Shown here piece by piece: positions 35,270-42,546 of a stretch of 55,346 nucleotides of DNA. Both the position numbers and the translations under genes were made by a program. Position 1 is the stretch's first letter. Each line of letters starts with the position of its first letter. The stretch is from JAVBLV01 sp031553195 (lineage in GTDB: Bacteria; Bacteroidota; Bacteroidia; Bacteroidales; P3): contig JAVBLV010000052.1 of the NCBI GenBank assembly GCA_031553195.1, positions 1-55,346 of the forward strand. The letters run 5' to 3'. The notes beneath the pieces were generated by a model. That model was not told the DNA's origin. It worked only from the letters and a program-made list of their open reading frames with translations, and made no database searches.

Positions 35270-35782
35270 TTACCTCTTCCTTGCAATCAAAATTCCTCCG
35301 ATAATACATGCCAACAACAAAATACTAATTACTTCAAACGGAAGTAAATACTGATGTTTTCCGGTTCCCATAAGCGCCGTTCCGATCATTTTCATGTCAA
35401 TTTCTCCGCCGCTCACAGTTTCAACGGCTTTTAATCCGCTTTTCAAAATTACAAACACACAAAGAGCAATTCCTGCAAGCGCAGTAAGCAAGCCTGAGAA
35501 ACGTTTTTTCCAAGAAAGTTTTTCTACCTTGTCGCCCACATTGCTGGTAAGGAAAATTGAGAATATCAACAAAACCAATATCCCTCCCGCATAAACCGTA
35601 ATTTGCACAGCCGCCAGAAAATGATAATCTAATAGAAAATATAAACCTGCCGTAGCAAATAATACAAACATTAAGAAAGTCGCCGCCCGCAACATGCGAC
35701 GCGTAGTCGCCGTCAAAATTGAAAAAATGACAATGATAGCGGCTAATATTCCAAATATGACTTGTGAAGCTGTTATATCCAT
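35270..35782 (-). CDS. nuoJ: NADH-quinone oxidoreductase subunit J
   Basis: NuoJ is a membrane subunit of complex I. The 170-residue length is typical of Bacteroidota. Five hydrophobic segments can be seen, with the conserved helix 3 region LLDYHFLAAVQITVYAGGILVLLIF and a C-terminal segment LPFEVISILLLACIIGGILIARK. It lies 45 bp after nuoI and 76 bp before nuoK on the minus strand. Confidence 0.94.
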   Translation of the reverse strand: MDITASQVIFGILAAIIVIFSILTATTRRMLRAATFLMFVLFATAGLYFLLDYHFLAAVQITVYAGGILVLLIFSIFLTSNVGDKVEKLSWKKRFSGLLTALAGIALCVFVILKSGLKAVETVSGGEIDMKMIGTALMGTGKHQYLLPFEVISILLLACIIGGILIARKR

Positions 35783-35827
35783 GTTTTAATTTTACTTGTT
35801 GGTTGAAGATAGACCTACAAACATTTC

Positions 35828-36307
35828 TTAATTTTCTTTTTCCGTTTTTACAAGAGTTGATCCTTCCCTATTGAGTTTTTTTAAAATTTTGGCATGCGTG
35901 AAAACAGCCTGCTCAAAATCAGAACCGAAAATAATAGCGTTCTGAGGGCACGATAGCACGCATAAATTACAAAATGAACATTTTCCTAAATCATATTCAT
36001 GGGCCTCTAATACCTTTTTCTTTTTACCATCTTCAGTTTCTTCGGTACGACTTAGCACGCGGATTGTATTATTCGGACAATTTATCTGGCAAATCCCGCA
36101 AGCTGTGCATTTATGTTCATTGCGTTCGTTATGCGGCATAATCAACTCCGCCTTAAAACGATCAGACATTTGTAATTTCGCCCTGTTTTCGGGATAACAC
36201 TCTGTAATTTTCGGACGGAAAAAATTGACTAAAGAAACTTTCATACCCGTGGTTAAGGAAATTATCCCTGTAATCCACGAACGAATGTATATAATAAAAT
36301 TATTCAT
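35828..36307 (-). CDS. nuoI: NADH-quinone oxidoreductase subunit I
   Basis: NuoI carries clusters N6a and N6b that pass electrons to N2. The 159-residue length is normal. The two ferredoxin motifs are CTACGICQINCP (C67, C70, C73, C77) and CSFCNLCVLSCP (C110, C113, C116, C120). The N-terminal segment IIYIRSWITGIISLTTGMKV is the usual membrane-associated amphipathic part. It is the first gene of the minus-strand nuo group, divergent from nuoA. Confidence 0.96.
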   Translation of the reverse strand: MNNFIIYIRSWITGIISLTTGMKVSLVNFFRPKITECYPENRAKLQMSDRFKAELIMPHNERNEHKCTACGICQINCPNNTIRVLSRTEETEDGKKKKVLEAHEYDLGKCSFCNLCVLSCPQNAIIFGSDFEQAVFTHAKILKKLNREGSTLVKTEKEN

Positions 36308-36773
36308 ACTTTACGTAATAAACGATATCCTGTGAGCGGTAAATAACTCTTCTGTTCACTGATTAATTGATATTTTTTTTTGAACCTCCGAAATATGAAA
36401 AATCATCATTCATGTTTGAAATCCCAACGATTATCTCATATTTCCCTTTCAACTGTTTTTGTCGTTTGCAATGCAAAGATAGTTCAAAACATGGATATAG
36501 AAAAAAATTATTTCCCATAATATTTTAGAACACATTTATTAAATTATTTTTTTATTTAAGCATTGGAAATCAATTCATTTTAATTTCATTTATCACCAAT
36601 GAAATCCATAAGCAATTGTATATCAAAAAATACATTTCAATACCCTTATTCTGCATCTTTTCTTAAAACCATAATTACTTCTGAAATTATTGGCTAAATT
36701 TGCTTCTTTAAATATACTCAAAGAGTTTATTTAATATTCGTTTAAAATATTTATTATCAAAGAAATATACATT
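36308..36773. promoter_or_regulatory. Divergent promoter region between nuoI and nuoA
   Basis: A 466-bp AT-rich region. Read on the minus strand, 36474-36481 is TATCTTTG, a -7 box 167 bases before the nuoI start. On the plus strand, TAAATTTG at 36695-36702 is a -7 box 72 bases before the nuoA start. This is the point where the usual nuoA-to-N order is broken, so it is the likely junction of an inversion. No insertion-sequence end was recognised. Confidence 0.4.
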
Positions 36774-37127
36774 ATGAGTTCGGCATTATTTTTGGTTGCC
36801 TTTGTAACGGCAATTGTTTTAGTTTCGGCGGCTATGCTGATTGCGCTGTGGCTGGCGCCTCGTTCTTATAATCCGCAAAAAGGAGAACCTTACGAATGTG
36901 GCATTCCTACTCGCGGTACTTCCTGGATGCAATTCAAAGTAGGTTATTATTTGTTTGCTATCCTTTTTTTGATGTTCGACATCGAAGCTGTTTTCCTGTT
37001 CCCTTGGGCAGTTATTCTTAAAGACATAGGCGTAGCAGGATTAATTAATGTCTTGTTCTTTATGTTTATTTTGATATTAGGCTTGGCGTATGCTTGGCGG
37101 AAAGGAGTTTTAGTATGGGAAAAATAG
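36774..37127 (+). CDS. nuoA: NADH-quinone oxidoreductase subunit A
   Basis: NuoA is a membrane subunit of complex I at the junction with the hydrophilic arm. The 117-residue length is normal. It has three membrane helices and the conserved loop PYECGIPTRGTSWMQFKVGYYL, in which the Cys and following residues contact the quinone site, followed by FDIEAVFLFPWAV. Its last 13 bases overlap the start of nuoB. Confidence 0.96.
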   Translation: MSSALFLVAFVTAIVLVSAAMLIALWLAPRSYNPQKGEPYECGIPTRGTSWMQFKVGYYLFAILFLMFDIEAVFLFPWAVILKDIGVAGLINVLFFMFILILGLAYAWRKGVLVWEK

Positions 37128-37723
37128 GAAAAAGCGGGATCAAAGGATTAAAGACCGAGGATTTCAAAGATAACGAATCTTTAGAAAAATATATTGACGA
37201 GCTTCATGCCAACGGCGTTAACATTGCTGTTGGCAAATTGGATGAATTAGTCAACTGGGGACGTTCCAATTCCGTTTGGCCTTTGACTTTTGCAACCAGT
37301 TGTTGCGGAATTGAGTTTATGAGCGTGGGCGCTGCGCGATATGACTTTGCCCGCTTCGGATTTGAGGTAACCCGTTCCAGTCCGCGTCAGTCGGACGTAA
37401 TTGTGGTAGCCGGAACCATTGTTAATAAAATGGCGCCGGTGCTGAAACGTCTTTACGACCAAATGGCAGAACCCAAATATGTGGTTGCCATGGGTAGTTG
37501 CGCTATTTCGGGCGGACCATTTTGCAATTCATATCATGTGGTAAACGGCGTTGAAAAAATTATTCCGGTAGACGTGTTTGTTCCCGGATGCCCGCCGCGT
37601 CCGGAGGCTCTGCTTTACGGTTTAATGCAATTGCAACGCAAAATGAAAGCCGAAGACTTTTTTGAAAAATCGTTTCGTTCCAAAAAAACGGTAAAGAAAC
37701 AGTTGGCAGAAGAAAAAAAATAA
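37115..37723 (+). CDS. nuoB: NADH-quinone oxidoreductase subunit B
   Basis: NuoB holds cluster N2, the last iron-sulphur centre before quinone. From the ATG at 37115 the product is 202 residues; an earlier ATG at 37094 lies further inside nuoA and adds seven residues not expected of the family. N2 ligands are visible as C63, C64 (ATSCCGIEFM), C129 (GSCAISGG) and C159 (VPGCPPRPEALLYG). The stop codon TAA shares its final A with the ATG of the next gene. Confidence 0.96.
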   Translation: MGKIGKSGIKGLKTEDFKDNESLEKYIDELHANGVNIAVGKLDELVNWGRSNSVWPLTFATSCCGIEFMSVGAARYDFARFGFEVTRSSPRQSDVIVVAGTIVNKMAPVLKRLYDQMAEPKYVVAMGSCAISGGPFCNSYHVVNGVEKIIPVDVFVPGCPPRPEALLYGLMQLQRKMKAEDFFEKSFRSKKTVKKQLAEEKK

Positions 37724-38679
37724 TGAAAAACTGTTTTCCGATATTATTTTTAGTTTTAATACTATATTCCTATTCGTTTGCTCAGATGGGGAGGTACTCT
37801 TATTCGTCCAGATTATCTATTGATGTTGAATCCAATAACGTAGACAAATCTGAAAAAAGGCTGAACTATTTCGTGAAAACCAATCAAATCAAGCTACAAC
37901 GACAAGAGATCGTACAAAATAGGATAAAAGTGGAGTTTGAAATAGACGCCGACAAATTAGATTCAATAATTGACTTTGCAAGAAATTTAGGATATATTAC
38001 TTACAAGGATTATTCTTATACCGACAACAATTTAGTTATAGGTAGAATCGTAGACGAAATAAAGAATCTCTCAACAACAAGGGATAATTATGAATCTACT
38101 GTTGCTGAAAAACAAGCGCAAATTGAAGAATTAAAGAAAAACGCCAACAAAATATTCGTGCAAATTTCAGTAAATGAACAAGACATGATTACAAGTAAAA
38201 TAGCTTTTGTAAATATGCCCGGTTTCGAATATAGTTTTTTGTTTACCGAAAATCCTAAAAAAGGGTTTTCCGCGCCATATTATCAAGCATATACATTAAA
38301 ATACTTATTCACAAGAGGGAAAAGCTATTTTGCATTAAGCATGATGAAGGGAACTGACTATTCCAAGCAAGACTCTACTTTGTATAATGAATATTTTATG
38401 TTGAGTTTCGGACAAGATTTTTATACGCGTCATTTGGGACGCGGGAAACGTCGCTTTTTTAATCCATATACAAGTTATCAGGTGGGATGTTTCTTAGCAA
38501 GTAATCAAGCCTCTGACAACAAATTTAATGTAAACATAAATGTTGCTGTGGGTTTGGAATTAATAAAAACCCGGATATTTTTGCTCGATACCAAAGTTTC
38601 TTACTTTCTCCCTATCAATAAGAATAATGTAAACATGAGAGGATTTCAAGCTAGTTTATCTGCTAATTTTTTGTTTTAG
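37723..38679 (+). CDS. Exported protein of unknown function inside the nuo operon
   Basis: A 318-residue protein with a signal peptide at about 1-20 (ends YSFAQ). Residues about 30-150 have alternating strand-helix character with a probable coiled coil near ESTVAEKQAQIEELKKN, loosely like DUF4349 proteins. Residues about 165-318 alternate hydrophobic and polar residues and end LSANFLF, as expected of a small outer-membrane barrel. Nothing links it to complex I. Its ATG overlaps the nuoB stop by one base, so it is translated within the nuo transcript, and a 94-bp gap separates it from nuoCD. I do not recognise the family. Confidence 0.65.
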   Translation: MKNCFPILFLVLILYSYSFAQMGRYSYSSRLSIDVESNNVDKSEKRLNYFVKTNQIKLQRQEIVQNRIKVEFEIDADKLDSIIDFARNLGYITYKDYSYTDNNLVIGRIVDEIKNLSTTRDNYESTVAEKQAQIEELKKNANKIFVQISVNEQDMITSKIAFVNMPGFEYSFLFTENPKKGFSAPYYQAYTLKYLFTRGKSYFALSMMKGTDYSKQDSTLYNEYFMLSFGQDFYTRHLGRGKRRFFNPYTSYQVGCFLASNQASDNKFNVNINVAVGLELIKTRIFLLDTKVSYFLPINKNNVNMRGFQASLSANFLF

Positions 38680-38785
38680 AATTGAAAATCAAAGATTTTC
38701 TGTTGGAAAGCAATTTTGTAGAGAAAGAGGGAGAATGGTTTTTGCCGAATTTCTAAAAGAAAAAAGAATATAAATGTTAATATAC

Positions 38786-40411
38786 ATGGAACTTATTCAT
38801 AAAATAATTGAGGAAAATCAGGATATTGAACTTATCGAAGGCGGACAATTTCCGAAATTGGCGATGCCTTACGAAAAGTTGCACGGGATTGTTAATAAGC
38901 TTAAAACAGAAGCAGGTTACGATTACCTTTCCGCTTTAATCGGCATGGATTGGGAAGATAGTTTGGGCGTTTTGTATTATCTTTCGCCTTCAACAGATTT
39001 GACGAAAGTTTTGGTTTTGAAAACCTCTACTACCGACAGAACGAATCCTCAATTATATACGATTAGCGATATTTTTGAAACGGCGAACCTGAACGAGCGC
39101 GAAGTGCATGATATGTTCGGCATTCGCTTTATCAACCATCCCGACATGCGGAAACTATTCCTTAGTGAAAAGTGGGTGGGTTATCCTTTCAGAAAAGACT
39201 ATGACGCAAATCCCGAACTGAATCCGCTGAAAGTGGAAAGCGAAGAAATGAGCGACAAACTGACTCAACTTACGTTTTCGACACAAAAAGGAATTCATGA
39301 AGAAGCTAAAGAACTTTTTGGCAAGGAAGAATATGTGGTAAATATTGGGCCTCAACATCCTGCCACACACGGGGTTTTACATTTCAGGGTTTCGTTGGAT
39401 GGCGAGATTATCAATAAATTGGATGTAAATTTGGGATATATCCACCGTGGCATTGAAAAAATGTGCGAAGGAATGACATATCCTCAAACGCTACATCTTA
39501 CCGATCGTTTGGATTATCTTTCGGCTCACATAAATCGTCATGCGGTTTGTATGGCTGTGGAAAAAGCATTGCAACTGGAAGTTCCTGAACGGGTACAGTA
39601 TATTCGTACCATTATGGACGAACTTTCCCGGATCGCGTCTCACTTGTTGGGTTGGTCGGCTATGTGTATGGATATGGGCGGATTGACGGCTTTTATTTAT
39701 GGAATGCGCGACCGTGAAAAAATTGTAAAGATTTTTGAAGAAAACTGCGGCGGACGTTTGATTATGAATTATAACGTCATCGGCGGTTTGATGTATGATC
39801 TTAAGCCTGATTTTCAAAAACAAATCAAAGAATTTATTCCCTACATGCGCAAAATGCTGAAGGAATATCATCAGATTTTTACGGGAAACGTAATTGCCCG
39901 CGAGCGTATGCACGGAATTGGCGCTCTAAGTAAAGAACAAGCCATTTCATTTGCTGTAACAGGACCTTCGGGAAGAGCTTCCGGATTCAGTTGCGATCTT
40001 CGTAAACATCGTCCTTATGCGGCTTATGATAAAGTGCAATTCAAAGAAATTATCCGTACCGAAGGGGATGTATTCGCGCGCTATATGGCCCGTTTGGAAG
40101 AAATAGAACAATCGTTGCATATTTTGGAACAATTGGTCGACAATATTCCCGAAGGCGATTATTGCATAAAAACAAAAGGAATTATCCGCTTGCCCGAAGG
40201 CGAATATTACGAAATGGTGGAAGCGGCGCGTGGTATCTTAGGCGTTTATATTTGCAGTAAAGGCGACAAAAATCCGTATCGTTTGAAATTCCGTTCGCCG
40301 GGATTGAGTTTGGTATCTATCGTAGACCCCATCTCACGTGGCGAAAAAATCGCCGACTTGATCGCCATTGGCGGTTCTTTGGACTACGTTGTTCCAGATA
40401 TAGATAGGTAA
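38786..40411 (+). CDS. nuoCD: NADH-quinone oxidoreductase subunit C/D (fusion)
   Basis: A fusion of NuoC and NuoD, the 30- and 49-kDa subunits of the quinone-binding arm. From the ATG at 38786 it is 541 residues; an ATG four codons earlier is possible. The NuoC part (1-150) has DIFETANLNEREVHDMFGI and GYPFRKDYD. The NuoD part (about 175-541) has NIGPQHPATHGVLHFRV, GYIHRGIEKMCE, DRLDYLSAH and the C-terminal ISRGEKIADLIAIGGSLDYVVPDIDR. The fused form is normal for Bacteroidota. No NuoE, F or G genes are nearby, as expected for the 11-subunit-type complex. Confidence 0.96.
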   Translation: MELIHKIIEENQDIELIEGGQFPKLAMPYEKLHGIVNKLKTEAGYDYLSALIGMDWEDSLGVLYYLSPSTDLTKVLVLKTSTTDRTNPQLYTISDIFETANLNEREVHDMFGIRFINHPDMRKLFLSEKWVGYPFRKDYDANPELNPLKVESEEMSDKLTQLTFSTQKGIHEEAKELFGKEEYVVNIGPQHPATHGVLHFRVSLDGEIINKLDVNLGYIHRGIEKMCEGMTYPQTLHLTDRLDYLSAHINRHAVCMAVEKALQLEVPERVQYIRTIMDELSRIASHLLGWSAMCMDMGGLTAFIYGMRDREKIVKIFEENCGGRLIMNYNVIGGLMYDLKPDFQKQIKEFIPYMRKMLKEYHQIFTGNVIARERMHGIGALSKEQAISFAVTGPSGRASGFSCDLRKHRPYAAYDKVQFKEIIRTEGDVFARYMARLEEIEQSLHILEQLVDNIPEGDYCIKTKGIIRLPEGEYYEMVEAARGILGVYICSKGDKNPYRLKFRSPGLSLVSIVDPISRGEKIADLIAIGGSLDYVVPDIDR

Positions 40412-40415
40412 TGAT

Positions 40416-40867
40416 GAATGTTGAACGATGAACTTGGGCTAATGCTGAATGATGAATTTTTTGATGGAAAAGATAAAACAAGAGTAAGGCAGGATGTTTT
40501 AGCAGAAAAGTCGTTTGCGTTTGCTATTCGTTGTGTGAATCTTTATAAATATTTGATTCAGAATAAAAAAGAATTTGTCATAAGTAAACAATTGTTGCGT
40601 TCCGGAACATCGGTAGGTGCAAAAATGTAAGAGAAGCGAAGAATGCACAAAGTGGAATGGATTTTATTCATAAATTAAGCGTAGCTCAGAAAGAATGTGA
40701 TGAAACAATTTATTGGTTAGAATTATTGAAAGCTACAGAATTTATAGATGAAGTGATGTTCAACAGTATTTCTCAAGATGCAAATGAGATTTTGAAAATA
40801 ATAAAGAGTTCGATAATAACAAAAAAAAACTTAACTAATGATAAATGTTGAATGTTGAACGATGAAC
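40416..40867 (+). mobile_element. IVS-like insertion unit bounded by an 18-bp direct repeat
   Basis: The 18-base sequence gaatgttgaacgatgaac occurs at 40416-40433 and again at 40850-40867. Between the two copies is a four-helix-bundle gene of the 23S rRNA intervening-sequence type. The first copy contains the start codon of that gene and the second begins in its stop codon. Downstream (40868-40918) are further short repeats related to the same words. The unit sits between nuoCD and nuoH, which are normally adjacent, so it looks inserted. Mobility is inferred. Confidence 0.55.
40418..40851 (+). pseudogene. Frameshifted four-helix-bundle (IVS/S23-type) protein gene
   Basis: Two frames together make one family member of about 140 residues. 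The first runs 40418-40630 and ends SKQLLRSGTSVGAKM. The second, in the minus-one frame, is joined from about 40624 and reads NVREAKNAQSGMDFIHKLSV, then AQKECDETIYWLELL. The family normally reads RSGTSVGANVREA, so the break falls in the A run at 40621-40625, consistent with two extra or one missing A. Family members are encoded in intervening sequences of 23S rRNA and elsewhere in Bacteroidota genomes, and their function is unclear. Ribosomal slippage or a sequencing error could also explain the break. Confidence 0.7.
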
Positions 40868-40918
40868 GTTTTGCGTTCATCATTTTGTTCATCATTCATA
40901 GTTCATCATTCATAATTA
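40862..40918. repeat. Short inverted and tandem repeats after the insertion unit
   Basis: gatgaacg at 40861-40868 and cgttcatc at 40874-40881 form an 8-bp stem around ttttg. Then gttcatcattcata appears twice in direct tandem at about 40888-40915. These words are reverse complements of atgaatgatgaac, which is close to the sequence before the unit (40411-40433). The unit therefore has loose inverted repeats at its ends. Confidence 0.55.
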
Positions 40919-40924
40919 AAGAAC

Positions 40925-42001
40925 ATGTTTGATTTTACTACTTTAACCCAATGGATTGACGAAAGCTTGAGATCGGTTTTGCCGAATTTTTGGGCATTAA
41001 CTATTGAGTTTATTTTGGTTGGCGTAGCGCTTTTATTGGGCTATGCTGTTTTGGCGTTGATATTGATATATGTCGAACGTAAAATTTGCGCATGGTTTCA
41101 ATGTCGTTTGGGACCGAATAGGGTTGGACCTTTCGGAGTTTTCCAAAGCATTGCCGACGCATTGAAAATGTTGTTGAAGGAAATTATTCCTATCAACAAT
41201 TATGATAAATTCTTATTTTACGTCGCCCCATTTTTGATGGTGGCAGGTTCTATGTTGGCTTTCGGCGCCATTCCTTTTGCAAAAGGGCTACATGCGGTGG
41301 ATTTTAACATCGGTATATTTTATATCATTGCTGTTTCCTCCATTGGAATTTTGGGGATTTTGCTAGCAGGATGGTCAAGTAATAATAAATTCTCGATGAT
41401 CGGCGCTATGCGAAGCGGAGCACAAATGATTAGTTATGAGCTTTCCGTCGGATTATCATTGCTGACAATGGTAATTTTGGCCGGCACCATGCAAATTTCT
41501 TCTATTGTAGACGGTCAAGCCGATTTATGGTTTATCTTCAAAGGACATGTTCCCGCTTTGATTGCCTTTGTGGTATACGTAGTGGCCGGACATGCGGAAA
41601 CCAACCGCGGCCCGTTTGACCTTCCTGAAGCGGAATCAGAATTAACAGCAGGTTACCATACCGAATATTCAGGTATCCAATTCGGATTTTTCTATTTGGC
41701 GGAATATCTGAATATGTTTATCGTTTCAGCTATTGCCACAACGGTATTTTTAGGCGGTTGGCAACCTTTCCATATTCCGGGTTGGGAATCGTTTAACCAT
41801 GTAATGGATTATATTCCTCCTTTCGTTTGGTTCTTCGGAAAAGCATTCTTCGTAGTATTTCTGCAACTTTGGGTACGCTGGACTTTCCCTCGCCTCAGGG
41901 TTGACCAATTATTGAAATTGGAATGGAAATATTTATTGCCGTTGAATTTGTTCAACATTTTGTTAATGGCTTTAGTAGTGGTTTTGGGACTACACTTTTA
42001 A
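40925..42001 (+). CDS. nuoH: NADH-quinone oxidoreductase subunit H
   Basis: NuoH forms part of the quinone cavity and couples the two arms of complex I. The 358-residue length is normal with about eight membrane helices. Family signatures are YVERKICAWFQCRLGPNRVGPFG and RGPFDLPEAESELTAGYHTEYSG, with LWVRWTFPRLRVDQLL near the end. It closes the plus-strand nuo group; nuoI, which usually follows, is instead on the opposite strand upstream of nuoA. Confidence 0.96.
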   Translation: MFDFTTLTQWIDESLRSVLPNFWALTIEFILVGVALLLGYAVLALILIYVERKICAWFQCRLGPNRVGPFGVFQSIADALKMLLKEIIPINNYDKFLFYVAPFLMVAGSMLAFGAIPFAKGLHAVDFNIGIFYIIAVSSIGILGILLAGWSSNNKFSMIGAMRSGAQMISYELSVGLSLLTMVILAGTMQISSIVDGQADLWFIFKGHVPALIAFVVYVVAGHAETNRGPFDLPEAESELTAGYHTEYSGIQFGFFYLAEYLNMFIVSAIATTVFLGGWQPFHIPGWESFNHVMDYIPPFVWFFGKAFFVVFLQLWVRWTFPRLRVDQLLKLEWKYLLPLNLFNILLMALVVVLGLHF

Positions 42002-42546
42002 TATTGAGACAATATACTTAAATTTATTTTCTCCTCATTTTAGGTTGTTTAAATTTTTATGGAAAAGATTTTGAGCGATAGAGATAGCGCGTTTGCAGGC
42101 GGGGTTTCTCAAGAATAGTAGCGCTATTTGATAAAAATTCCAACAAAAAGAGCATTTTTAGACACAAAATACTTCATGCGAAAATTTTTAAACAAACCTC
42201 ACAGGTTAACATTGAAAATATATTCTTATAGATAAGGTTTTATAATATTGATAAGTCATATAGAACGTATTTTCAATGTTATTACCCTAAATTCAGTATT
42301 AAAAATCATTGCGCTTAAATTGAAATTTTTTACTTTTGCATTCTTACAATAGACAAATTAGAACTTTAAGCATATCCATTCAATTAAAAATGCGAGTTAT
42401 TAGTTCTTTGATTTTAAGAAGATTATTTAATTTTATCTATGTAAGTTTAAACATGGAGAAATGTCCATAAACAAAGAGCCATGTAAAAAGATTATTACTA
42501 CGAACATTTTTATCTGACTTTAATTTAAAATTCGAAAAATAAACAA
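42002..42546. other. Long spacer with inverted repeats before the capsule locus
   Basis: A 545-bp gene-free region. Imperfect inverted repeats at 42042-42058 (aggttgtttaaattttt) and 42181-42199 (aaaatttttaaacaaacct) enclose about 120 bases. A perfect 13-bp inverted repeat lies at 42208-42220 (aacattgaaaata) and 42268-42280 (tattttcaatgtt). A promoter follows at 42308-42338, leaving a leader of about 200 nt before the ATG at 42547. Small pairing segments in the leader (acatgg at about 42452 with ccatgt at about 42479) suggest RNA structure. No open frame of note was found. Confidence 0.5.
42308..42338 (+). promoter_or_regulatory. Promoter of the capsule locus
   Basis: TACTTTTG at 42331-42338 matches the Bacteroidota -7 box and ATTG at 42308-42311 is a three-of-four match to the -33 TTTG, with a 19-bp spacing. 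The start of transcription would be near 42345, giving a leader of about 200 nt. Confidence 0.55.

Noticed and set aside
38684..38700. Small hairpin gaaaatc/gattttc after the gene inserted in nuo
   Set aside because: The 7-bp AT-rich stem with a 3-base loop is weak and has no T run, so it is not a convincing terminator.
42208..42280. Invertible capsule promoter as in Bacteroides fragilis
   Set aside because: The inverted repeats are short (13 bp) and the promoter lies outside them, so inversion would not turn it.
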